This document shows positions 35,879-44,806 of a DNA stretch of 64,000 bases, in pieces; position 1 is the first letter of the stretch, and each line of letters starts with the position of its first letter. The notes under the pieces were generated by a model. The model was not told the DNA's origin and did no database searches. It saw nothing but the letters and a program-made list of their open reading frames with translations. The DNA comes from Natronobeatus ordinarius. Lineage in GTDB: Archaea; Halobacteriota; Halobacteria; Halobacteriales; Natrialbaceae. The position numbers and the translations under genes were made by a program. Location of the stretch: assembly GCF_024362485.1 (NCBI RefSeq), contig NZ_CP101456.1:558001-622000 (forward strand), given 5' to 3'.

Positions 35879-38800
35879 ATGCGCGAGGTAGACGAACGGT
35901 ACTTCGAAGGGCTCGAATCGCGTCTCGACGAGGCGTTCGACGTCGCCGAGGAGGCCAAACGGCGCGGCGCCGACCCAGAACCCGAAGTCGAGATTCCAGT
36001 CGCGAAGGACATGGCCGACCGCGTCGAGAACATCTTAGGGATCGACGGCGTCGCCGAACGCGTGCGCGAACTCGAGGGGCAGATGAGTCGGGAAGAAGCC
36101 GCCCTCGAGCTCGCGAAAGACTTCGCTGAGGGGAGAGTCGGCGACTACGAGACGAAAGCCGGGAAGGTCGAGGGAGCCGTCCGCACGGCGGTCGCCCTGC
36201 TCACGGAGGGGGTCGTCGCCGCCCCGATCGAGGGGATCGACAAGGTCGAGCTCCTGAAAAACGACGACGGCAGTGAGTTCGTCAACGTCTACTACGCCGG
36301 CCCGATCAGGTCGGCGGGTGGGACCGCCCAGGCGCTGTCGGTGCTCGTCGCCGACTACACCCGCGCGCTCGTCGGGCTCGAGCAGTACGAGGCACGCACC
36401 GAGGAGATCGAACGCTACGCCGAGGAGATCGCGCTGTACGACTCCGAGACGGGGCTGCAGTACACCCCGAAAGACACGGAAACGAAGTTCATCGCCAAAC
36501 ACCTCCCCATCATGCTCGACGGGGAGGCCACCGGCGACGAGGAGGTCTCCGGCTATCGCGATATAGAGCGCGTCGACACCAACTCCGCCCGTGGCGGGAT
36601 GTGTCTCGTTATGGCCGAAGGGATCGCCCTCAAGGCTCCGAAGATCCAGCGCTACACCTCCCAACTCGACGAGATCGACTGGCCGTGGCTCCAGGACCTC
36701 ATCGACGGCACCTACGGCGACGACGAGGCGTCCGAATCAGAGGACGACGCCGAGAAGGAGGTGGCCGATGCGGACGCGGACGCGGACGAGGCGGACGAAG
36801 ACGGCGACGAGAGCGACGGGGACGGCGCCGAGGAAACCGAGGAGCCAGCGGGGCCGCCTCGCGTCGAGCAGTCGAAGAAGTTCCTTCGGGACCTCATCGC
36901 CGGCCGGCCGGTCTTCTCCCATCCCTGTGCCGAGGGTGGCTTCCGGCTCCGGTACGGCCGCGCGCGTAACCACGGCTTCGCAACCGCGGGCGTCCACCCG
37001 GCGGCGATGCACGTGCTGGACGACTTCCTCGCCACGGGGACCCAGATCAAGACCGAACGCCCCGGCAAGGCCGCAGGCGTCGTCCCCGTCGACACCATCG
37101 AGGGCCCGACGGTCAAACTCGCCAACGGCGACGTCCGCCAGATCGACGACCCCGAGGAGGCCCTCGAGGTCAGAAACGGAATCGTCGAGATCCTCGACCT
37201 CGGCGAGTACCTCGTCAACTACGGCGAGTTCGTCGAGAACAACCACCCCCTCGCCCCCGCCTCCTACGTCCCCGAGTGGTGGATCCAGGACCTCGCGGCC
37301 GCCGGCGCGGACGTCCAGGCACTCCAGGACGACCCCCGGATCGACCTCGAGCACCCCACCGCCGAGCGGGCGCTCGAGTGGGCCGAGGCGTACGACGCGC
37401 CGCTTCACCCCATGTACACCTACCTCTGGCACGACCTCTCGGTCGAGGCGTTCTGTGCCCTCGCCGAGGCCGTCTCCGAGGGCGAACTCGAGGACGACGG
37501 CGCGACGCTCGTCCTCGAGTGGGCCGAAGAGACTCGAAGGGCACTCGAGACGATCGTCGTCGAGCACCGCCAGCGCGAGAGCGAGGGCCGGATCGAGGTC
37601 GACGACTGGAAGCCGTTCGTCCGAACGCTGGGGCTGACCGACGACCTCGAGCGGACGTGGGCCGACGAGGACCTCACGGAGCGCGCGCGAACGTGGGCCG
37701 ATGGGGAGAACGCGATCGAGGCGGTCAACGAGGTCGCCCCCTTCCGGGTCCGCGAACGTGCACCGACCCGGATCGGCAACCGGATGGGTCGTCCGGAGAA
37801 ATCAGAGAGCAGAGACCTCAGCCCGGCCGTCCACACGCTGTTTCCCATCGGCGAAGCCGGCGGCGCCCAGCGGGACGTCGCCAAGGCCGGCAAACACGCC
37901 GAGACGATGTCGGATACGCCCGGCGTCGTCGAACTCGAGATCGGTCGCCAGTACTGTCACAACTGCGACACGGAGACGTTCGAGAACCGCTGCCCGGAGT
38001 GTGGCTCGCGTACCGAACCCGACTATCGCTGTCCGAGCTGTGAGACGAAGATCGAACCCGACGAGGCCGGCCGCGTCGAGTGTGGCCGCTGTGAGATCGA
38101 GGCGACCTGCGTCGAACACCGGGAGGTCGACCTCAACGCAGTCTATCGCGATGCACTCGAGTCGGTCGGCGAACGCGAGAACGCCTTCGAGATCCTGAAA
38201 GGCGTGAAGGGACTGACCTCGACGACCAAGATCCCCGAACCGGTCGAGAAGGGCATCCTTCGGGCGAAACACGACGTCTCCACGTTCAAAGACGGCACCG
38301 TCCGCTACGACATGACCGACCTCCCCGTCACGTCGGTCCGGGCGAGCGAACTCGACGTCACCGTCGGCCAGCTCCAGGCGCTCGGCTACGAGGAAGACAT
38401 CTACGGCGAGCCGCTTTCCCACGAGGACCAGCTGGTCGAACTCAAAGTCCAGGACGTCGTTCTCTCCGACGGCGCCGCCGAGCACATGATGAAGACGGCC
38501 GCGTTCATCGACGACCTGCTCGAGCAGTACTACGGCCTCGAGCCGTTCTACGAACTCGAGGAGCGCCAGGACCTCGTGGGCAGGCTCGTCTTCGGGATGG
38601 CCCCGCACACCTCGGCGGCGACCGTCGGCCGCGTGGTTGGCTTTACCAGCGCGGCCGTGGGCTACGCCCACCCGTTCTTCCATGCAGCCAAGCGTCGGAA
38701 CTGCTTCCACCCGGAGACGGAGATCGTTTATCGTGAAGGGGAGCCACGGTCTATTTACGACAAACAGCAACTCGAAGCCGGTGACGGGTTGCCACCCGAG

Positions 38801-40087
38801 GAACGACCACGACGGGCCAGTATTCGGACCTTCGTCGAAGATCGACTCGAGAGCCCGGAGCAGGACGATTTCGGTACGGAGTACCAGGACCTCGATGACG
38901 ACGTCTGGGTCCTCTCGTACACGGGTGTGTGCTGTCCGAAACGCGTAACGACCGTCTCGAAGCATCCGGCGCCGAACCATCTCCTCTCGATCACGACCGA
39001 AAGCGGCCGCGAACTTCGAGTAACGCCGGATCACACGATGCTCCGGTTCGACGAAGAGTCCTCCGATCAGCTCTCACAAGAGTACTGGAAAGCGGAGACG
39101 GTATCGGCCCAGGAACTCTCCCCTGGTGACGAACTTCCGACGCCGTCGCCCGTTGGGGATCGGACGGTCGATGACTTCCTGTTCGGTCCCGTCAAGGAGA
39201 TCAACGACTATCCGCCTGCCGTCACAGGCTGGGATACGATCACCGATATTGAAATTATCGAATCAGATACTGATTACGTATATTGTCTGGAAGTAGAGGA
39301 ATCTCATACTCTTTCGGCAAATGGGATCCTCACAGGTCAATGTGATGGTGACGAGGATTGCGTAATGTTGTTGCTTGACGGATTGTTGAATTTCAGTAAA
39401 TCATTTTTGCCTGATAAGAGGGGTGGTAAGATGGACGCACCCCTCGTCATGTCCTCTCGCATCGACCCCGCCGAAATCGACGACGAGGCTCACAACATGG
39501 ACGTCGTCTCCCAGTACCCCCGCGAGTTCTACGAGGCGACCCTCGAGCAGGCCGATCCCGGCGACGTCGACGTCGAGATCGCCGAGGACACCCTCGGCAC
39601 CGACCTCGAGTACACCGGCTTCGAGCACACCCACGACACGACCGACATCGCGATGGGGCCGGATCTCTCGGCGTACAAGACGCTCGGCTCGATGATGGAC
39701 AAGATGGACGCCCAGCTCGAACTCTCCCGAAAGCTGCGGGCGGTCGACGAGACGGACGTCGCCGAACGCGTCATCGAGTATCACTTCCTGCCGGACCTGA
39801 TCGGCAATCTTCGGGCCTTCTCCCGCCAGGAGACCCGCTGTCTCGACTGCGGCGAGAAGTACCGTCGGGTGCCGCTGACCGAAGTGTGCCGGGAGTGTGG
39901 CGGGCGGGTGAATCTTACCGTCCACAAGGGCTCGGTGAACAAGTACATGGACACCGCGATCGAGGTCGCCGAGGAGTATGGCTGCCGGGACTACACGAAA
40001 CAGCGCCTCGAGGTCTTAGAGAAGTCCCTCGAGAGCGTCTTCGAAAACGACAAAAACAAGCAGTCGGGGATCGCGGACTTCATGTGA
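35879..40087 (+). CDS. polC: DNA polymerase D large subunit DP2, with intein
   Basis: A 1402-residue precursor; without the 213-residue intein the mature DP2 has 1189. DP2 is the catalytic subunit of the archaeal replicative polymerase PolD. The N-terminal region carries VYYAGPIRSAGGTAQALSVL; an acidic low-complexity insertion lies near residues 283-325; a zinc cluster region with five CxxC-type pairs lies around 697-745; the catalytic site AKRRN|CDGDED is split by the intein, with Asp1156 and Asp1158 (precursor numbering) as the metal ligands; and two more Cys pairs (CLDCGEK, CRECGG) lie near the C-terminus, before the end that contacts PCNA. The small exonuclease subunit DP1 is not in the window. 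Without splicing the active site is not formed. Confidence 0.96.
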   Translation: MREVDERYFEGLESRLDEAFDVAEEAKRRGADPEPEVEIPVAKDMADRVENILGIDGVAERVRELEGQMSREEAALELAKDFAEGRVGDYETKAGKVEGAVRTAVALLTEGVVAAPIEGIDKVELLKNDDGSEFVNVYYAGPIRSAGGTAQALSVLVADYTRALVGLEQYEARTEEIERYAEEIALYDSETGLQYTPKDTETKFIAKHLPIMLDGEATGDEEVSGYRDIERVDTNSARGGMCLVMAEGIALKAPKIQRYTSQLDEIDWPWLQDLIDGTYGDDEASESEDDAEKEVADADADADEADEDGDESDGDGAEETEEPAGPPRVEQSKKFLRDLIAGRPVFSHPCAEGGFRLRYGRARNHGFATAGVHPAAMHVLDDFLATGTQIKTERPGKAAGVVPVDTIEGPTVKLANGDVRQIDDPEEALEVRNGIVEILDLGEYLVNYGEFVENNHPLAPASYVPEWWIQDLAAAGADVQALQDDPRIDLEHPTAERALEWAEAYDAPLHPMYTYLWHDLSVEAFCALAEAVSEGELEDDGATLVLEWAEETRRALETIVVEHRQRESEGRIEVDDWKPFVRTLGLTDDLERTWADEDLTERARTWADGENAIEAVNEVAPFRVRERAPTRIGNRMGRPEKSESRDLSPAVHTLFPIGEAGGAQRDVAKAGKHAETMSDTPGVVELEIGRQYCHNCDTETFENRCPECGSRTEPDYRCPSCETKIEPDEAGRVECGRCEIEATCVEHREVDLNAVYRDALESVGERENAFEILKGVKGLTSTTKIPEPVEKGILRAKHDVSTFKDGTVRYDMTDLPVTSVRASELDVTVGQLQALGYEEDIYGEPLSHEDQLVELKVQDVVLSDGAAEHMMKTAAFIDDLLEQYYGLEPFYELEERQDLVGRLVFGMAPHTSAATVGRVVGFTSAAVGYAHPFFHAAKRRNCFHPETEIVYREGEPRSIYDKQQLEAGDGLPPEERPRRASIRTFVEDRLESPEQDDFGTEYQDLDDDVWVLSYTGVCCPKRVTTVSKHPAPNHLLSITTESGRELRVTPDHTMLRFDEESSDQLSQEYWKAETVSAQELSPGDELPTPSPVGDRTVDDFLFGPVKEINDYPPAVTGWDTITDIEIIESDTDYVYCLEVEESHTLSANGILTGQCDGDEDCVMLLLDGLLNFSKSFLPDKRGGKMDAPLVMSSRIDPAEIDDEAHNMDVVSQYPREFYEATLEQADPGDVDVEIAEDTLGTDLEYTGFEHTHDTTDIAMGPDLSAYKTLGSMMDKMDAQLELSRKLRAVDETDVAERVIEYHFLPDLIGNLRAFSRQETRCLDCGEKYRRVPLTEVCRECGGRVNLTVHKGSVNKYMDTAIEVAEEYGCRDYTKQRLEVLEKSLESVFENDKNKQSGIADFM
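38702..39340 (+). other. Mini-intein in polC (213 residues)
   Basis: Residues 942-1154 of the precursor. It begins CFHPETEIVY (block A), has the block B equivalent around PNHLLSITTES with RVTPDHTM, and ends YVYCLEVEESHTLSANGILTGQ split as block F plus block G, before the +1 Cys of the extein. There is no LAGLIDADG endonuclease between blocks B and F, so it is a splicing-only mini-intein. The C-terminal residue is Gln instead of Asn, with Gly before it instead of His; Gln at this place is known in the Pyrococcus abyssi Pol II intein at the same insertion site. Excision needs no other protein. The last ~100 bases are strikingly AT-rich. Confidence 0.93.
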
Positions 40088-40150
40088 TCGGATCGGTCGA
40101 TCCGTCCGGAATCACCCAGTCGGCGGGTCGACGCCCATCTGAACCCACGC

Positions 40151-41530
40151 TCACGGGGACGGGCTGACGTTCGCCCGCCGTTCCGGTGCGCCCGGGTGGT
40201 CGGCGGGAAGTCGCGGCTCGTCCTCCTCGTAGAGCCGTTCCCGGAGCGTCTGACCGGGCTGGGATTCTGAGAGCAGCCCGCGAGCGCGGAGCTCCGGGAC
40301 GACCAGGTCGACGAAGTCGCGCAGCGAGTCCGGCCGGACGACCTCCTTGACGTTGAAGCCGTGGACGCCGATCTCCTCGTGCCAGTACTCGAGTTCGTCG
40401 GCGATCGTTTCCGGCGTCCCGACGATCTTCGGCGAGGTCGTTCCGAGGCCACAGAACTGGGCGACCTCGCGGACGGTCCACTCCCGGTCGGGCTGGGAAC
40501 GGGTGAAGGCGTTCATCGTTCCCTGGATCGCTTCGGTCTCGATGTGTTCGACCTTCTGGTCCGGATCGAGTTTTGAGAGGTCCATGTCGAGAAAGCCCGA
40601 CAACAGCGCGAGCGTCGCCTCGACGTCGACGTGGTCTTCGTAGGACTCGTATTTCGCCTGCGCGAGTTCCTCGGTCTCGCCGACGATCGGGACGACCCCG
40701 ATGAAAAAGCGCAGCGAGTCCGGATCGCGGCCGTACGTTTCCGCCCGCGTCCGGAGGTCGGCCATATACTCGCGAACGCCCGCTTCCGTCGGCTGGCTCG
40801 CGAAGACGGCCTCGGCGTTGGCGGCCGCGAACTCCCGCCCGCGATCGGAGGAGCCCGCCTGGTAGAGCACCGGCGTTCGCTGGGGCGACGGCTCACAGCC
40901 GTGGGGTCCCGGCACGGTGAAGCACTCACCATCGTGGTCGATCGACGAGACTCCGTCGGGGTCGGTGTACACCCCGGCGTCGGCGTCGACCCGGACTGCG
41001 TCCTCGTCCCACGAGGACTCCCAGAGCGCGTAACAGACCTCGAGGAACTCGTCGGCGCGGTCGTAGCGCGTCTCCTTGTCCATACGCTCGTGTAAGCCGA
41101 GGTTCCGGGCGGCGGACTCGAGGTAGGAGGTGACGACGTTGAGCGCGATCCGCCCGTCGGTCAGGTGGTCGAGCGTCGAGAACTCGCGGGCGAGCTGGTA
41201 GGGGTGGATGTAGGTCGTCGACCGCGTCACGGCGAAGCCGAGTTCGTCGGTCACCTGGGCCATCGCGGGCACGAGCAGCTGTGGGTCGTTCGACGGCGTC
41301 TGCACGCCACGCTCGAGCGCCGTGTAGCGGTCGCCGCCGTAGACGTCGTAGATCCCGCGCACGTCGGCGAAGAAGACGGCGTCGAACCCGCCACGCTCGG
41401 CGGTCCGGGCGACCTCGGTCCAGTACTCGAGGTCGGTGTAGCGGGTCGAGCCGTCGCCCGGGTAGGTCCACGAGCCGGGCGACACGTGTTCGGGGGCGTT
41501 CATGGTGAAGAGGTTGAGATGCATCGCCAT
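40151..41530 (-). CDS. LLM-class flavin-dependent monooxygenase (NtaA/DszA type)
   Basis: A 459-residue TIM-barrel protein of the bacterial-luciferase-like superfamily. The start HLNLFTMNAPEHVSPGSWTYP is typical of the nitrilotriacetate / dibenzothiophene-sulfone / alkanesulfonate group, which uses FMNH2 and oxygen; YEDVYGGDR-like and TSYLESAARNLGL segments fit. The C-terminal part contains FCGLGTTSPKIVGTPETIAD, the conserved flavin-phosphate area. Start MAMHLN is chosen; a 24-codon extension exists. It is divergent from cofG with 150 bases between; LLM enzymes include F420 users, but this subgroup mostly uses FMN, so an F420 link is only a possibility. Confidence 0.88.
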   Translation of the reverse strand: MAMHLNLFTMNAPEHVSPGSWTYPGDGSTRYTDLEYWTEVARTAERGGFDAVFFADVRGIYDVYGGDRYTALERGVQTPSNDPQLLVPAMAQVTDELGFAVTRSTTYIHPYQLAREFSTLDHLTDGRIALNVVTSYLESAARNLGLHERMDKETRYDRADEFLEVCYALWESSWDEDAVRVDADAGVYTDPDGVSSIDHDGECFTVPGPHGCEPSPQRTPVLYQAGSSDRGREFAAANAEAVFASQPTEAGVREYMADLRTRAETYGRDPDSLRFFIGVVPIVGETEELAQAKYESYEDHVDVEATLALLSGFLDMDLSKLDPDQKVEHIETEAIQGTMNAFTRSQPDREWTVREVAQFCGLGTTSPKIVGTPETIADELEYWHEEIGVHGFNVKEVVRPDSLRDFVDLVVPELRARGLLSESQPGQTLRERLYEEDEPRLPADHPGAPERRANVSPSP

Positions 41531-41651
41531 AGGAGAGGCTACGGTCGGGGCGCCCAAGAGCGGAGAGTCCGTGACCGTTGTTGGCGGTATCTGTGACGCC
41601 ACGGCGTGGGCGTCACGCGAGACCGCCTCGTCGCGCTGGTGGACAGTAAGC

Positions 41652-41661
41652 CCTTATTGAC
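41652..41661 (+). promoter_or_regulatory. TATA-like box of cofG
   Basis: CCTTATTGAC, centred about 25 bases before ATG 41681. It supports that start over the longer frame. Confidence 0.4.
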
Positions 41662-41680
41662 TGGCCGAACAACACCGACC

Positions 41681-42832
41681 ATGATCCCGGGCGCGGCCGA
41701 GTACGGCGTCGAGCTGTCGATCGACGACGCGGAGGTCGAGCGCCTGCTCGAGGTCGGTTCCGAAGACGTCTCCCCGGCACCCGAGCTCACCTTCGCCCGA
41801 AACGTCTTCGTCCCGCTGACGACGGCGTGTCGGTACACCTGCACCTACTGCACCTACTTCGACCCGCCGGGGCAAGCGTCGATCCTCTCGCTCGAGGAGG
41901 TCCGCGAGATCTGCCGGCACGGGGCCGACGCGGGCTGTACGGAGGCCCTGTTCACGTTCGGCGACGACCCCGACGATCGCTACACCGAGATTCACGCCCA
42001 GCTCGAGGCATGGGGCTACGACTCGATCCACGACTACCTGCGGGCGGCTTGCGAGGTCGCCCTGGAGGAAGGACTCCTCCCGCACGCGAACCCGGGGGAC
42101 CAGACCCGCGAGGAGATGGCTACCGTCGCGGACCTGAACGCCAGTATGGGTACGATGCTCGAGACGACGGCCGACGTCGCGGCTCACGCCGGCCCGCGAA
42201 CGAAGGTGCCAGGCCAGCGCCTGCGGACGATCCAGAACGCGGGCGAACTCGACGTGGCGTTCACGACCGGTATCCTGGTGGGCATCGGTGAAACGTGGGA
42301 AGACCGCGCGGAGAGCCTGCTCGCCATCCGCGAACTCCACGAGCGGTACGACCATATCCAGGAGGTGATCGTCCAGCCCGTCCGGGAGAACGAGCGCTGG
42401 CGCGGCGGAACGCCCGACCGCGAGACCCTGCGGCGGGTGACGGCGATGGCGCGGTACGCCCTACCCGAGGAGGTGTCGGTACAGGTGCCGCCGAACCTCG
42501 CGCCGGTTCGCGAGCTGCTCGACTGTGGGATCGACGACCTCGGCGGGGTGTCGCCGGTCACCGACGACCACGTCAACCCGGACTACGCCTGGCCCGCACT
42601 GGACGAACTCGAGTTGATCGCCGAGCTGGCGGGCGTCCCCCTGCTCGAGCGGCTGCCGATCTACGAGCGGTACCTGCCGGCCGCGTTGCGCCCCGAGCGC
42701 TTCGACGGCGTGCTGGCGGACGGTGCCGAGGGCGACCGGGAGTGGCTCTCGCCGCCCATCCGCGAGGCGCTCGCGGCCGACGACGCGGCGGGCGAGCGCT
42801 ACCGGGCGGTGCTCGAGGAACGCGAGCGCTGA
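41681..42832 (+). CDS. cofG: FO synthase subunit 1 (7,8-didemethyl-8-hydroxy-5-deazariboflavin synthase)
   Basis: A 383-residue radical-SAM enzyme. CRYTCTYC supplies the three cysteines of the [4Fe-4S] cluster that cleaves S-adenosylmethionine. Further family marks are ALFTFGDDPDDRY, the NPGDQTREEM segment and IQEVIVQPVREN. CofG joins the CofH product with the ribityl part to close the deazaflavin ring of coenzyme F420. CofH is not in this window. The frame is open 25 codons upstream (41606), but ATG 41681 lies just after the promoter box and matches the family start. Confidence 0.93.
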   Translation: MIPGAAEYGVELSIDDAEVERLLEVGSEDVSPAPELTFARNVFVPLTTACRYTCTYCTYFDPPGQASILSLEEVREICRHGADAGCTEALFTFGDDPDDRYTEIHAQLEAWGYDSIHDYLRAACEVALEEGLLPHANPGDQTREEMATVADLNASMGTMLETTADVAAHAGPRTKVPGQRLRTIQNAGELDVAFTTGILVGIGETWEDRAESLLAIRELHERYDHIQEVIVQPVRENERWRGGTPDRETLRRVTAMARYALPEEVSVQVPPNLAPVRELLDCGIDDLGGVSPVTDDHVNPDYAWPALDELELIAELAGVPLLERLPIYERYLPAALRPERFDGVLADGAEGDREWLSPPIREALAADDAAGERYRAVLEERER

Positions 42833-42874
42833 CCGGTGACGGCCCCATCGGAACCGACTGTCACTCGCCGGGAC

Positions 42875-42882
42875 GTTTTTAG
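42875..42882 (+). promoter_or_regulatory. TATA-like element of the histidine kinase gene
   Basis: GTTTTTAG, about 27 bases before ATG 42906; AGGCAGGGGGC between them also offers a ribosome binding site. Confidence 0.35.
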
Positions 42883-42905
42883 ACGTCGCCGTCTAGGCAG
42901 GGGGC

Positions 42906-44726
42906 ATGCCCCACTCGATCCGGGTGCTCCACGTCGACGCCGACGCCGCGTTCGCCGACGCCGTTTCCACGGCGCTCGAGCGTGAGAGCCGCCGGATCTC
43001 CGTACGGACGGCGACCGGCGTCCGGGACGCGCTCGACGCGGTCGAGAGCGACGCGGTCGACTGCGTCCTCTCCGATCGCGACGCGCCGCGGGTGGACGGA
43101 CTCGAGTTGCTCGCCGCCGTCCGCGAGGTCGACCCTCGGCTGCCGTTCATCCTGCTCACCGCCGAGGGGAGCGAGGCGGTCGCGATCGAGGCGATCTCGG
43201 CGGGCGTCACGGACTACGTGCGAAAGGACGACCTGTCGGAGCGACCCGGCGTGCTCGCCAACCGGATCGTGAAGTCGGTCGAAGCGGCGCGGACCGAACG
43301 GGAACTCGACCGGAGACGGGAGCTGTTGCGCCACACCGAGCGGCTCGCGGACACCGGCGGCTGGGAAGCCGACCTCGAGACGGGCAACCAGCGATGGACG
43401 CGGGGGCTGTTCGAGATCCACGGCATCGACCCCGACGAGGGGGCCGTGCCGACGGTCGAGGAGTACTTTTCGTTCGTCGATCCCGATCACAGGGAGGGGT
43501 TTCAGCGCACTCTCGAGCGGTGTCTCGAGCGGGCCGAGCCGTACGACGAGGAGGTCGAGATCACCGCGGCAGACGGGCGGACGCGGTGGATCAGGACGAT
43601 CGGCGAGCCCGTCGTCAAGAACGGCGAGCCCGTCGCCTACCGGGGCGTCGCCCGCGACATTACCGACCGCAAGCGACGGGAGCGACGGCTGGCCGAGCTC
43701 GCGGAGTTCCGGGAGGCGATCATCGAGAGCGCCAACGTCTGGATCAACGTCCTCGACACCGAGGGAAACGTCGCGATCTGGAACGAGGCCGCAGCGCGAA
43801 TCAGCGGCTACCCCGCAGCGGAGGTCGTTGGTCACAACGGGATCTGGGCGTGGCTCTATCCCGACGAAGCGTATCGGGCCGAGATCACCGAGGACGCCGC
43901 GGCGATTCTGCGCGGCGAGAAGGAAGCCCGGGAGTACGTGACCATGATCCGCACGCGCGATGGCGAGGAGCGGACGCTCGCCTGGCACTCCCGCAGCATC
44001 GAGACGGCCGACGACGAGCGCCTCGGCTCCGTCGCGATCGCCAGGGACATCACCGAACAACGACGCAACCTCGAGCAGCTCAACCGGAAGACGGCCGAGC
44101 TCGAGCGCCAGAACGCCCGGCTTGAGGAGTTCGCGAGCATCGTCTCCCACGACCTCCGCAACCCGCTAAACGTGGCGACGGGGTGGCTGGATCTGGCCCA
44201 AGAGGAGTGTGAAAGCGAGCACCTCGAAGTCGTCGCCGAGGCCCTCGACCGAAGTCAGGAGCTGATCGACGACCTGCTCGTCCTCGCACGCGAGGGGGCC
44301 CAGGTGGGCGCGTTCGAGTCGGTCGAGCTCGACGTGCTCGTCCACGACTGCTGGCGAACCGTGGACACGGCCGAGGCGACGCTCGTCACCGACCTCGACT
44401 GCGTAATCCGCGCCGATCGAAGTCGCCTCCGGCAGCTGTTCGAAAACCTCCTTCGAAACGCCGTCGAACACGGGGGTGAGGCCGTAACCGTCACCGTCGA
44501 GGAGGTCGACGGGGGGTTCGCCGTCGAGGACGACGGCCGCGGCGTTCCGAGCGAGCATCACGACCGACTCTTCGAGGCCGGCTACTCGACCTCACGGTCC
44601 GGCACCGGCTTCGGACTGCGCATCGTCGAACAGATCGCGGAGGCACACGGCTGGGAGGTCGACGTCGCCGACGGCGCCGACGGCGGTGCCCGGTTCGAGC
44701 TCACCGGCGTCGACGTCGTCCGGTGA
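42906..44726 (+). CDS. Histidine kinase with receiver and two PAS domains
   Basis: A 606-residue soluble protein. In order: a receiver domain (5-120) with phospho-acceptor D57 in CVLSDRDAP and the conserved Lys in YVRKDDL; a PAS domain (about 135-260) with RWTRGLFEIHG; a second PAS domain (265-390) with VAIWNEAAARISGYP; a HisKA dimerisation helix with H415 in IVSHDLRNPLN; and a C-terminal HATPase with NLLRNAVEH, VEDDGRGV and GTGFGLRIV. There is no membrane segment, so it senses an internal signal. The layout (receiver first) is common in haloarchaea. No response-regulator gene adjoins. Confidence 0.92.
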   Translation: MPHSIRVLHVDADAAFADAVSTALERESRRISVRTATGVRDALDAVESDAVDCVLSDRDAPRVDGLELLAAVREVDPRLPFILLTAEGSEAVAIEAISAGVTDYVRKDDLSERPGVLANRIVKSVEAARTERELDRRRELLRHTERLADTGGWEADLETGNQRWTRGLFEIHGIDPDEGAVPTVEEYFSFVDPDHREGFQRTLERCLERAEPYDEEVEITAADGRTRWIRTIGEPVVKNGEPVAYRGVARDITDRKRRERRLAELAEFREAIIESANVWINVLDTEGNVAIWNEAAARISGYPAAEVVGHNGIWAWLYPDEAYRAEITEDAAAILRGEKEAREYVTMIRTRDGEERTLAWHSRSIETADDERLGSVAIARDITEQRRNLEQLNRKTAELERQNARLEEFASIVSHDLRNPLNVATGWLDLAQEECESEHLEVVAEALDRSQELIDDLLVLAREGAQVGAFESVELDVLVHDCWRTVDTAEATLVTDLDCVIRADRSRLRQLFENLLRNAVEHGGEAVTVTVEEVDGGFAVEDDGRGVPSEHHDRLFEAGYSTSRSGTGFGLRIVEQIAEAHGWEVDVADGADGGARFELTGVDVVR

Positions 44727-44806
44727 GCGGTGCGCGGCCGTCACCGACGTCGGCACCACTGGCCGGTTGTCGTGTCCTTTTGCTCGGCAGGGGCTATCGG
44801 AACCGT

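Noticed and set aside
35879-38701. Acidic insertion near residues 283-325 of polC as a second intein
   Set aside because: It is low-complexity Asp/Glu/Ala without splice-junction residues or intein blocks; such inserts are normal in haloarchaeal proteins.
36712-39034. Several long minus-strand frames across polC
   Set aside because: All are antisense shadows of the polymerase gene.
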